Origin: Trichobilharzia regenti
Lineage: Eukaryota > Platyhelminthes > Trematoda > Strigeidida > Schistosomatidae
Direction: 5' to 3'
NCBI GenBank assembly: GCA_944472135.2
Contig: OX235263.1
Span: 16,289,517 to 16,353,516, forward strand
Length of the DNA stretch: 64,000 nucleotides
Shown here in pieces: positions 23,316 to 32,944 of this stretch. The notes beneath the pieces were generated by a model, which was not told the origin of the DNA, ran no database searches, and saw only the letters and a program-made list of their open reading frames with translations. The stretch's first letter is position 1; each line of letters begins with the position of its first letter. The position numbers and the translations under genes were made by a program.

Positions 23316-24097
23316 TTGAACAATGCAAGAACTACAGTTTTAGCAGAATAAAATGGTACCATCTTTTATTTCGTCGCCTTCTCGTCTGCTGCTTACATGG
23401 CAAAGACATTATTAAATATATCTACAACAACAATTTTAACATACTTGCACAGAGTTCAGTTTAAACAAAAATCAATCGATCAATATACGCAGTTACATTG
23501 GAAGGACAGAAAGAAGGGCATATCTACGATTTTCTGAACATGTACCAAAAAGCTTACGTCTAAAGGAACAAATGCTTTAAATAGTGCCATCACCAGGCAT
23601 CTTCTTGACGCGGGTCATGAGGTTGACGTTGAAAAGTCGTTCAAAATTATCAATAAGCAAAATAGCTCAATTCTCCTTAAGTTTGCTGAAGCCATTTCCA
23701 TCAAGCGCATGAAACCTGATTTATGCGTCCAGAAGGAAGCGGTTATCAGTCTTTCTTCGCCAACCTGGTAACTGGATAATTTCACCTCTCTTTCCTCCGA
23801 ATGTGAAATGCTAAACGTTTCCATTGTGTTTGATTATTATTGTTCGGAATAGTGGTTAATATTGCATATTTATATATGTATATATTTTTAGTGTATGAGT
23901 ATATTGATCGATTGATTTTTGTTTAAACTGAACTCTGTGCAAGTATGTTAAAATTGTTGTTGTAGATATATTTATTAATGTCTTTGCCATGTAAGCAGCA
24001 GACGAGAAGGCGACGAAATAAAAGATGGTACCATTTTATTCTGCTAAAACTGTAGTTCTTGCATTGTTCAAATTCATTAAGGGGAATAAATGTATGA
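23316..24097 (+). mobile_element. PLE-D insertion with inverted ends and 12-base target duplication
   Basis: Exact copies of AATATTGTGATT flank it (23304-23315 and 24098-24109). The arms 23316-23490 and 23895-24071 are near-perfect inverted repeats (for example GCAAGAACTACAGTTTTAGC on the left and its complement on the right). A 26-base tail follows the right arm. Between the arms is the C-terminal end of a PLE ORF. It sits in the 3' UTR of the CR1 copy. Confidence 0.88.
23480..23770 (+). pseudogene. PLE-D GIY-YIG C-terminal fragment
   Basis: The plus strand reads YIGRTERRAYLRFSEHVPKS, then after a frame slip near 23580 the block ITRHLLDAGHEVDVEKSFKI and LKFAEAISIKRMKPDLCVQK ending SLSSPTW and a stop. 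The last block aligns with the C-terminus of PLE-C (AEALAIHQYNPDLSIQKKF). The RT domain is absent. The minus-strand ORF over it is a shadow. Confidence 0.78.
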
Positions 24098-24180
24098 AAT
24101 ATTGTGATTAATGCTGAAAATTCCATCCTGTATCACAAGTACTGTTTTTGGAATAATTTAATTTAATATTATAAATAAAA

Positions 24181-25375
24181 ATGTCGATTTGCTCAAAGAA
24201 CACAGTCAAATCAAATCAAATCTCAGAAACACTGAGAAAGGACTCAGATACTGTGGCACATGGGCTCACACCATTATTGCTAAAGGTTCGGAAGGAAGAG
24301 AACGTGTCTACAGATAGGAAGAAAGGCTACCTTGTGAGGCTGCCAGAGAAAGGCGACCTAGATATCTGCAAGAACTGGTGTAGAATAATGCTACTGTCCA
24401 CGTCAAGTAAAATACTAAGTCGGATTATCCTGGAGAGAGTGAAAAATGCACTAGATGCAGATTTGCGCCACCCGCAGGAACGAGCTGGATCTCGTGGATG
24501 ATTTACGTTTGATGTCACACAAAATCGAAGACTTACAAGCAAAAGACGACCGACAAACTGGGCAAAGAAGCATCCGGCGAAAACAGGACTCCAGGTCAAC
24601 ATAGACAAGTCGAAGGTTATGAAAATAACCAACAACAACAACAGCACCAACATCTAGTACCAATCGCCATCAACGGCAGGGATTTCAAAGAAGTCACTTC
24701 ATTCACTTATCTAGGGAGCATTGTCTCAAATACAGCCAGTCGGGACGGACGAGGATGTCAAATAGAGCGAGAATCGGGAAGGCAAAGACATACACACATT
24801 CATCAACCTGAAACCAATCTGGAGATCTTCGTCACTCAGCCAGCATCAACAACAAAATTTAGTCTGATTTTTAATACAAACGTCAAGTCAGTCAGTTCTT
24901 CGATACAGAACGGATCAGACACTTGGCGGGCGGGTCACAAAGAATATTTCCAACAGGCTCTTTCAGACCTTTATCAACAACTTTCTTCGCTGGCTGTTTA
25001 CTGAAGTTCGGATGGCCGGGCCGGAAACAATCACCAACAAGAAACTATGGGAACAAAGAAACTAAGCAAGAGCCGATCGCCAACCAACAAATATTCAGGG
25101 GAAAGTGGAGTGAGATGGATTGGACACTGGCTGAGGAGGCGGCTGGTTGACATCGCGCGCGCGTAAGGCCATTGCTCTAGTGGAATCAGGCCGAAAGGGA
25201 AGCGGCGAGTGGGACGTCAGTGCGAGTGTGACATGGAGGAGATTTTGTGAAGAAGAGTTTTAACAGTATGAACTAACGTGGATGCAGGTAAAAATTACAG
25301 CAGAAGACAGACGTGCAGTTGAAGCCTTATGTTCCACTAGGAACCCAAGGAAACAATATGTATAATAAATCATAA
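24181..25375 (+). mobile_element. RTE-1 fragment with internal deletion
   Basis: It begins in the RT domain (TVAHGLTPLLLKVRKEENV, GYLVRLPEKGDL, IMLLSTSSKILSRIILER), jumps over the catalytic core, and continues from DDLRLMSHKIEDLQ through the YLGS region to the C-terminus and the tail GAAGCCTTATGTTCCACTAG. The missing middle covers the FxDFEKAFDS and GVRQG blocks. Frameshifts are frequent. Confidence 0.8.
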
Positions 25376-25469
25376 GCTGATCAAATTGTAAATCCACGCA
25401 TCATCATCGAACAAAGCATAGAATGACAGTCACATCTCTAATTTAATTCAGTGTTTAATATAACTCAAA

Positions 25470-26275
25470 CTAGGAGGCTTGCAGGCGAAAACCGACAAAC
25501 TGGCTTAAGGGGCTGGCAGCGAAGACAGGCTTCCAGGTGAATGCAAAAAAGACGGAGGTTATGCAGATAACCAACCGACCAACAGCAACAATGAACAGCA
25601 TCAATCACAATCAAAAGAAGAGACTGAAGAGAGGTTACCTCCTTCACTTATCCAGGAATCATCGTTTCGAACACAGGAAAGCGGAACGGATGATGATGGT
25701 GTCAAAGCTAGCCAGAATCAAAAAGGCACAATACGCTTTTATCAACCTGAAATCTGTTTGCAAATCTTCTGCACACCTCCTTAGCCGGCATAAAGAAAAA
25801 GAGACACATTTTCAACACACATATGTGAAATCAGTCAGTCAGTTTTTCTATACGTGTCAGAAACTTGACCAGTATGTTACGAGAAGGATTTCCAACAAGT
25901 CACTTCAGAATTTTGTCAATAGCTGCTTTCTCTAGCTGCATAGTGAAGAAACTGGCTGGCTGGTAACAAAGCAACAAAGAAGGGCTGACCACTCAAAAAA
26001 TATATAGGTGAAAATAGAGATGGGTCCAGAATGTGTTGAGGAGACTATCAAATGGCATTGCAGTCAATGCAGAACATTGCTTGAGGGAAATCCGGACGGG
26101 GAGTGATGAGTGTGTCATTTATGTGAGAGTGATATGTCTGAGATCGTGTGAGGAGTGGAAGAGAGACAATAGTCAGTTGTGGACCCATCTGAAGAGGACA
26201 GAACCAAAGAGAACAAACTGAAGATGTATTGTTGAAGCCATGTGTTGCACTAGGAACCCAAGAGAATAATATTTA
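25470..26275 (+). mobile_element. RTE-1b 3' fragment
   Basis: It covers the region from NAKKTEVMQITNRPTAT to the tail GAAGCCATGTGTTGCACTAG. It is more similar to 10780-11365 than to RTE-1. The 132-codon frame 25537-25935 is part of it (LARIKKAQYAFINLKSVCKS). It ends 115 bases before the TATDN3-like exon at 26390. Confidence 0.75.
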
Positions 26276-26389
26276 TGTCCATCATAGAACAGTTATAGTA
26301 CTCATACAGATCGTAGAAATCTTAATATTTTAAATATTCCATCATTCCAATTTTAAATATAAACTAATTTTCATTATTTCTTTCTTCAG

Positions 26390-26434
26390 AAACAAGAAGG
26401 TGTTCATGGCGGACAGCGTAGTGTCAATATGAAG
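26390..26434 (+). CDS. TATDN3-like: TATDN3-like exon (KQEGVHGGQRSVNMK)
   Basis: This 45-base phase-0 exon follows TTCTTCAG and precedes GTTTGC. It reads KQEGVHGGQRSVNMK. It fits the variable stretch after GVHPVQ in TATDN3, where the motif QRSV is shared. It is separated from the preceding exon by more than 25 kb of transposon-rich intron and from the next exon by only 40 bases. Confidence 0.85.
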
Positions 26435-26474
26435 GTTTGCTAAAGCCCAGTTAAATAATTACCTTTGATTTTAG

Positions 26475-26537
26475 GATTTTAAACATATTCGTGAATTAAT
26501 ATCGGAAAATAAACATAAAATTGTTGGAATTGGAGAG
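26475..26537 (+). CDS. TATDN3-like: TATDN3-like exon ending in the GE metal-ligand motif
   Basis: This 63-base phase-0 exon lies between GATTTTAG and GTAATA. It encodes 21 residues from DFKHIREL to KIVGIGE. The final GE carries the conserved TatD glutamate that binds metal, and the motif continues as IGLDF in the next exon. The 40-base intron before it (26435-26474) has a GT start and TTTTAG end. Confidence 0.9.
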
Positions 26538-26599
26538 GTAATAAAAAAATCACATCAGAAATTGTATCATGCATATCAATTATTCAATTATTAAAACAT

Positions 26600-27310
26600 A
26601 AAATAATCGAGCAAAGAATATCCTTTTCGAAAATTTCCACTTCTGGCTCTACAACTACATATATGCTTGTTTATATACACATAATATTCTATATTAGTAG
26701 TCAATAACAATATGAGTGCTTTTTAAATAATATAGATTTGTTAAGTAAGATCACAATGGAATTACAGTTCATTAAAGATGCTTAAATTAAATAATGATAA
26801 AGGTATAGTAGCGAATAGAATATCAACCAAAATTAGGAAAATCCCACAAAAATTCATTATCATTCAAACCTAGATGGCCAAGGTAAGGATAATGTCTGAA
26901 CTAACTACTTTCGGACTCACAAATTAGGCTTCTTAATATGGATCCCCACAGCATCAACAATATTTAGCACTTGAACACTTAAGGTGAAATTGAGATTTGT
27001 AGGTATGCGGTAAATGTTCGGAAATTCGACAAGAAATATGCCTAATTGTACGGCCTATACAACTAACTGGCTCCACAGAAGCAATTACATTGGTAGATAC
27101 ACATGGAAGAGGCGAAATTAGGCAGTTTGTCTTTCACTCTCGAACGCCAAAGAGGAGTGGTTTTGAAGATACAGAGTAATTCGGCAGCAGGGAATGCACT
27201 TTTTACCGCATTTCTAAGGCTCTGTGTTAGTGTGACTGCATTCGTAAGAATAAGGCTTTTTTGGAACTGTTGGTAACTTGGACTGCTTTGGTTTTAGATT
27301 GATATTTCAC
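26600..27310 (-). mobile_element. PLE-E fragment inside an 812-base intron
   Basis: The minus strand carries a PLE GIY-YIG remnant (the plus strand shows GGTAAATGTTCGGAAATTCG and ACTAACTGGCTCCACAGAAG) and a 3' region. The same family is on the plus strand at 43800-44560, with matching blocks such as TTCAAACCTAGATGGCCA and AAATTTCCACTTCTGGCTCT. It fills nearly all of the intron between two TATDN3-like exons. Confidence 0.75.
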
Positions 27311-27349
27311 TTAGCAACTGTTTAATACTATTATTTTCCTTCTTTATAG

Positions 27350-27459
27350 ATTGGTTTAGATTTCACTCAGACTATCTGTTCATCGAATGAAATGCAAAAT
27401 ATACAAAAAAGTATATTCACAATGCAAATTCAGCTGGCGAAACAACTAAACGTACCAGT
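27350..27459 (+). CDS. TATDN3-like: TATDN3-like exon (IGLDF to LNVPV)
   Basis: The exon follows TTTATAG and ends before GTAAGT, a consensus donor. It encodes IGLDF followed by an amphipathic helix region ending QIQLAKQLNVP and the first two bases of a Val codon. In TATDN3 the equivalent segment ends QIQLAKRLNLPV, directly before the second catalytic histidine block. The match in residue order is strong. Confidence 0.95.
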
Positions 27460-27641
27460 GTAAGTTTTGCTTCAATGATCGCTTTGCTTATTTATAGATT
27501 TGCAAAATGTTATGATTATCATGAATCAATCACAAAGTAGTAAATCGGTATAATGAGCTTTTAGTGTTTAGTTGGTTTTATTATCTGTGACTGAGCTGAG
27601 TTTTACATTTAGTCATCACGGCGAGGATTAAACAAGTAATT

Positions 27642-28398
27642 TGAGCCTGAAATGAAAGTTAGGACGTGTGAATATAGATTACAAAAGCCTTAGAAACACA
27701 AAAATTGCACAATATTAAGATATAATTGTAAAATAGTTATTTCAAACGAATTATAAATGTGAACAGGGAAAGCATGGAAACAAACTTAAAATAACTGTTT
27801 TTATAGCTGAAAAAAAATTAGGTGGATTAAACGAAGATTGAGGGACTAAGAAATCAGACACACAGCGAACGAAAAATGCTCTAAAGGAAAAAACAAGAAC
27901 GAAAACAGACGAGGAAGAGAAAAAAAAAAGACGGAAACAAAGGGAACATACCAAGCTAGGTCCATGGTAGTTGTAGAGGTTGGACTAACTTGTTGGACTA
28001 ACCTCTACAACTACCATGGACCTAGCTTGGTATGTTCCCTTTGTTTCCGTCTTTTTTTTTCTCTTCCTCGCCTGTTTTCGTTCTTGTTTTTTCCTTTAGA
28101 GCATTTTTCGTTCGCTGTGTGTCTGATTTCTTAGTCCCTCAATCTTCGTTTAATCCACCTAATTTTTTTTCAGCTATAAAAACAGTTATTTTAAGTTTGT
28201 TTCCATGCTTTCCCTGTTCACATTTATAATTCGTTTGAAATAACTATTTTACAATTATATCTTAATATTGTGCAATTTTTGTGTTTCTAAGGCTTTTGTA
28301 ATCTATATTCACACGTCCTAACTTTCATTTCAGGCTCAAATTATTTTTTCAGTTAAAAAAAACTAGTTATTTTAATTTGTTTCCATGCTCCTCCTGAT
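27642..28398. mobile_element. ORF-less foldback element with 12-base target duplication
   Basis: Arms 27642-27981 and 28000-28341 are near-perfect inverted repeats of about 340 bases around an 18-base loop. A 57-base one-sided tail (28342-28398) repeats part of the arm sequence (TTCAG.TA, AGTTATTTTAA.TTTGTTTCC). Exact copies of AAACAAGTAATT flank the whole (27630-27641 and 28399-28410). The arms contain long pyrimidine and purine tracts. ORFs in either arm mirror each other and look non-genic. Confidence 0.88.
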
Positions 28399-28429
28399 AA
28401 ACAAGTAATTGACAAGCAGTAGTCTTCAA

Positions 28430-29880
28430 ATTGGCCGCCATAGAATAATTTTATATGACCAAAAACTGTTGATCTTGCTTTTCTCTTGATTTTTGAGTGG
28501 AACATGGGACTCCGACAGCAAATCTTCGGTATTTTCTACCCTGTACTCTGCAGTCTTCTCCAGCTGACTTAACAAATCCTCTAAGGCTGTCATTTCCTCT
28601 TCAAATTATATCCACAGTGTTACATTCGGACTGATGCTCAACTACTCATTTGCCATTCGGCTTCCACTTAGGCAGTGTCACTTCAAAGTCTCCTCAGAGT
28701 GTGCTCAATCCACCTCCATTTTCTTCGCTATATTTATTGACTGACTTGTTCTTGACTGATTCCTTACCAGAGTCTCTTGCTGTCTATCCTTTATAACCGG
28801 CTATCGGAACTTCAGTATGGAACCGGAGAAAGCAGCTATTGACAAAGTCCTGAAATCTTTCATAAATGCTTTTGGTTGCGTGAGTATCAAGTTTCTAACC
28901 TATACAGAGGAACTGGCTGAATTGATATTAGTGTAAAAATCCAAATTTTGTTCTCTATGCTTACTGAAGTAGATTCCGAAAATAATTTGAGATTAATACA
29001 GGTCTGTCATGATTTTCCGTTTCTGCCGTTGGCATCTTAATTCGTGCCACCTGTAATTGGGGGGGGGGTAATTGGGTAAGGGAAAGAAGCTACCTCCTCG
29101 ATATTTCTCCCGTCGTTGTTGGTAACCGGGAATCTTCACCACCTCTGTCTTCTCTATGCCCAACTGAAGTACTGTCTTCTCTGCTCATCTCTTCTGACAG
29201 CTTCTCGGTTAACGACTGTAAACTGTCGGCAAAACTTATATCTTCTACATTCTTCTTGTTAGCCTAAAGCATTCCTGTCTTCTTGTTCCTACGCATGGTC
29301 TGTTACAATATCCAGTCAACCACTGTCAGGTATATAATCAATGATACCAAGCAGCCATTTCTTACTCATCTCTTCCCTTCACAGACTTTGCTCAGTCTTT
29401 ATGTTGTAGATAACTAGACACGTTTCATTCATTTTAATGAAGCTTTTGAATGAGATTGATAAGACTTTATGTCATCCCATAATTTTGAATTAGTTTCCAC
29501 ATTACTCCGCAGTCAACGCTGTCGAATACCTTTCCAAAGTCGATGCTTTGTCAATACTTGATCTACATATGATTTTGCTTTCTTGAATCCGTCTCGTTCC
29601 GGTGTACGGTGGAGTTCTGCATCAAGTGCATCTTTTTATTATCTTTTCTACGATGATGCGATTCGGTATTTCATTTGGTTAGAAAACAAGAGCATAATTC
29701 TGTGCTAGTTGGTGCAGAGGCGTAAGTCACCCCTTTTGTGATATCTTGACAAGATAGCTTTTCTTACAGTCAGTAGGCGGCACCTTTCCTTCTTTCTGAA
29801 AATTTTGCAAGAGTGGAGTGAGGATATCCGTTGTAGTCTCTAGATCCATTTTTTAGTGTTTCAGGAGTAGTTCCCTTCGA
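28430..29880 (-). mobile_element. RTE-1b fragment (RT to 3' end)
   Basis: The minus strand covers the RT core and C-terminus in decayed form. On the plus strand GAGTGGAACATGGGACTCCG marks the tail, CAACGCTGTCGAATACCTTT the complement of the FDSVD block, and AGTCAGTAGGCGGCACCTTT the DWR block. A poly-G run interrupts it at 29058-29067. No open frame remains. Bases 29881-30510 show no recognised feature. Confidence 0.75.
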
Positions 29881-30517
29881 TTGTATTCACATGATATTAT
29901 ATAAACTATATACTGTTATGAGAACATCAGTTCGTTAAAATTCCCCTCAGAAAAATGTTCTTTTAGAAGGTTTATCAGGCATTGATTGATATTATGCTAC
30001 TTGAGCTTTCATAGCTGAACAAATGTGATATGAGGATAAAACGTTTTTTTATACAGAAAGAATAGCCCTTAACACATATGATCAATTGTTTTAATTGTTA
30101 GTGGCTCAAGTGTCCTTGTGTTTATAATAGAAGTTTGCGAAACATTATGCATACTTATACAACTACTATAGTTTACTTTTTATAAATGAGGTTTATTTTT
30201 CCATTAAAGAGTGAAAACTGAGTCCTGCCTATCAGCACGTTTTATGCAAATAGTATGTATGATATGAAGAGACTAAAGAGAGTGACTTTTCGACAGAAAT
30301 TGTAAAGTCAATTCAGATTCCAAGGGCAACACTTAAAATTTACTGAAGAGTTGCGATTTATTAGAGGGAAGGTGTGCGTGCTATTCACCTCTGTTCTTCA
30401 TTTATCTACTTTATGAACCCTTCCATATGTTTAAAATCAATCTGAACGAACAATTTGGCCTTCAGATTTTTACAAATATGAAATAAAATATTTATCGTTA
30501 CAATAATAGCTGGTTAT

Positions 30518-30755
30518 GTGCGTCGGTGGCATAGCGATTAAGACGCTAGCCAACCATGCACATTGTCTGGGCTTCAATCCTCTGCCACAGACGCACTTTT
30601 TTACCTCACTTAGCCAGAAATAAGGCTGTTAAAGAGGAAGGATTGGGCATGAGCTTAGCGACCCTATCCTGTAAAATAAACACTGCTACAGAAACTTCAA
30701 GCCAATAGCTTGAAGCCTTATGTTCCATTGAAGAACGTGAAGGAAAAAAAGTGCG
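30518..30755 (+). mobile_element. SINE-A copy
   Basis: The head GTGCGTCGGTGGCATAGCGA, B-box-like GGGCTTCAATCCTCTGCC and ACAGACGCAC form a tRNA-like domain with a pairable acceptor stem. The body includes ATAAGGCTGTTAAAGAGGAA, GGGCATGAGCTTAGC and CCTGTAAAAT, and the tail TTGAAGCCTTATGTTCCATT. The minus ORF over it is not a gene. Bases 30756-31190 hold nothing recognised. Confidence 0.8.
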
Positions 30756-31194
30756 ATGTGTACATTTTTTTACGTTGAGTATCAGATGAGTTATAATGGG
30801 ACAAAATAAGCAGTATGCATGTGACAAACATGCTGGTCTGAATTCGGTCATGCAACATTGTGAAATGTGAGGCAGTGAGGATGACGTAAAGTCACAATAG
30901 ACCCATATAATCTAAAACTGATAAGTCAATTGGAACCTGTTAAATGGTTTTAGGTGAGTGGCTAATTCAAAAAATGACATGCATTAGAGAGGAAGTAGTA
31001 ACACTGCAGTAAAAAACTTCCTCATGAAGTAATTAACAGGTGAAATGAAACAGATGGAGGTATACATTGAGAAAAGGGATAATATTACTATTAATAATTC
31101 CAAATTTTAAAAGTGGGAAATTCGATAGTATTGAATGTTAGAATGGGTGGGGTGTAAGTTATGGTAGCAATACACCGGCCGTACCATGGGCAAA

Positions 31195-32110
31195 ATTTCG
31201 AAACGCGCTAGTGAACACTATCCAGACCGGCTAGAAAAGAGAGAACGAAAACGTGTATATAGTTTAATGACAAAACATCTGTTCAACTCAGAACATTCGG
31301 TGCCATTCAAAAAGTCTTCTTAAATCATAAACAATATTCGATCAAACCTTTGAAATGGAGTAAAATCAAAACATCTGGGCAAAGCCTAGCCACTAGCCAC
31401 CCCAAAGCTCAGACTCACACTGTGTATCCAAAAGAAATACGTCCAACCCTTGTCCTTGTCATGGCCATCATAGACAGATATCTATTTTAATAGTGACTAT
31501 CCTATTACCTTTCTTATACAAATCTCCTGTTTATTCACGTTAATTTTAAGTTTTTCTTGAACCCGTATTCAAACTACCATATTTTAATATCCGAATTTCC
31601 TGTCTGTTTTGTCATTTTACTATTTCTACATATTTAATCCCTGATTGCATAAACAATTATTGGTGACATTAGTTATTGATCCGACTAGATTTTTTTATCC
31701 AACCATCCTATCTATTTTTACTATTTCTACATTTTCAACGCCTAGCTTCACAGTATGTCAATCATCACAGTAATTATGATGCTCTTTAAGTGAGTATTTT
31801 TCCATCCCTTCTTTGCTTATTAAAGCATTTTAATACCTAATTGTAATTTTTGTAATTTGACATTTGACCGGAAATTATTCTGTAACTTTCCCATCTAATT
31901 ATTATGTAATTTTACTAATTTTACCAGTGACCCGAAGTATTTCTGGGATAATACTACAAACTATCTACCTGACTATATTCTGTCTCCGATCTTCGTGTTT
32001 ATTACACTTTATAATTCTGCAAATTTGACCTTTTACCGGAAATAGTTCTGGAACGATCTCAACGACTGTACGGTGTGGTGGATGGCTTGGTCGAAAAGAA
32101 AATTTACCTT
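31195..32110 (+). mobile_element. PLE-F 3' fragment
   Basis: It reads a PLE coding tail (YPKEIRPTLVLVMAIIDRYL near 31430-31490) and about 600 bases of 3' region that match the minus-strand copy at 47160-47690, for example CTGTTTATTCACGTTAATTT, TAATATCCGAATTTCCTGTC and GATTGCATAAACAATTATT. The coding part upstream (31200-31430) is badly decayed. Bases 32111-32400 are unassigned. Confidence 0.7.
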
Positions 32111-32412
32111 GCTGTAACCGCCTTTTTTATTATTCTCTATAATAATTAATAATAGCAAACAAACCAAAGGAAAAAAAGAGATAAAAGGAGAAGACAGTCT
32201 TGGAGGAGAGAGGGGATTCTAATACATATATTTGTCGATAGTGGAAATTGCTCTTGAGTGTGTCTTTTTGAATACAAAGTTTCAGTTTTGTCGAACTTGT
32301 CGCAACAGCTTCAGCTATATGTGAAAGACATAAGCGAACTCTGCATAATAATGACTTACGAATGTGCGTTGAGAGCTATCTGATAGCCGAAATCGATAGA
32401 CAGTAATTTACG

Positions 32413-32905
32413 TCAATGATTACGTCCCAAATCGGGGTCATGAACAAAAACATAAGAGCAGAGTCTGACACCAGTTTCAATTGTTGTGTTCTTTTCTTCC
32501 ATTAGTTTGTTGAATTTTTTGATTTGTGTGGTTTTTGATTTTCTTAAGGCTGATTCTCTAGCTTTTTCGGATGTTTCAACAACGATTACATAATCTTTGT
32601 CATTGACCATACATTTGAGTTTCTGTTTGAGTTTTTCGATTTCATTTCGTATATTATTTAGTTTCACAGTAACTCGATGTAGTTCTTCTCTTAGACATAA
32701 TCTACTGAGATGTTCAGCTGCTGATGATATTTTCCTTGAAGCAATTGGAGTGCGTATGCGTAAATATTTTGAAATTATATGATTTTTTAAACATCTACTA
32801 TTAAAAATCCGATGGTTTGTGAATCTTGCTTCTGTTTGACAAAGTCGTGTGAGTTTATTGATAAGCTTCCTTGTAGGAAGACGATATGTATTATTGATAT
32901 AAGTC
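32413..32905 (-). pseudogene. PLE N-terminal domain fragment with coiled coil
   Basis: The open frame starts at 32991, but its first 34 codons overlap the RTE-2 3' region, so the PLE-like part begins near 32905. It reads CLKNHIISKYLRIRTPIASR, LCLREELHRVTVKLNNIRN, EIEKLKQKLKCMV and RKSKTTQIKKFNKLMEEKN. This order (HxIxPKxLRIxxP, a long basic helical region, KKFNxL) is the pattern of the conserved N-terminal region in PLE proteins. The RT domain that should follow is missing. It could also be a novel LINE ORF, so the assignment is moderate. Confidence 0.6.
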
Positions 32906-32944
32906 TGTCTGTCTGGATTCAACATAGAACTTGGCACCGAAGTG

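Larger units (their letters stand above)
19926..24180 (+). mobile_element. CR1-clade LINE 3' part, split by two PLE insertions
   Basis: Three blocks form one CR1 copy: 19926-20507 (RT C-terminus), 22947-23315 (3' UTR, matching 53700-54000), and 24098-24180 (3' end with AATTCCATCCTG-like sequence and TGTTTTTGGAATAA). The two gaps are filled by PLE-C (20508-22946) and PLE-D (23316-24097), each bounded by an exact target duplication. The CR1 insertion is therefore older than both PLEs. Confidence 0.85.

Noticed and set aside
27751..28229. Two mirror-image ORFs with FFSSSSVFVLVFSFRAFF as a membrane protein
   Set aside because: They are read from the two arms of the foldback element and from pyrimidine-rich sequence; there is no independent support for coding.
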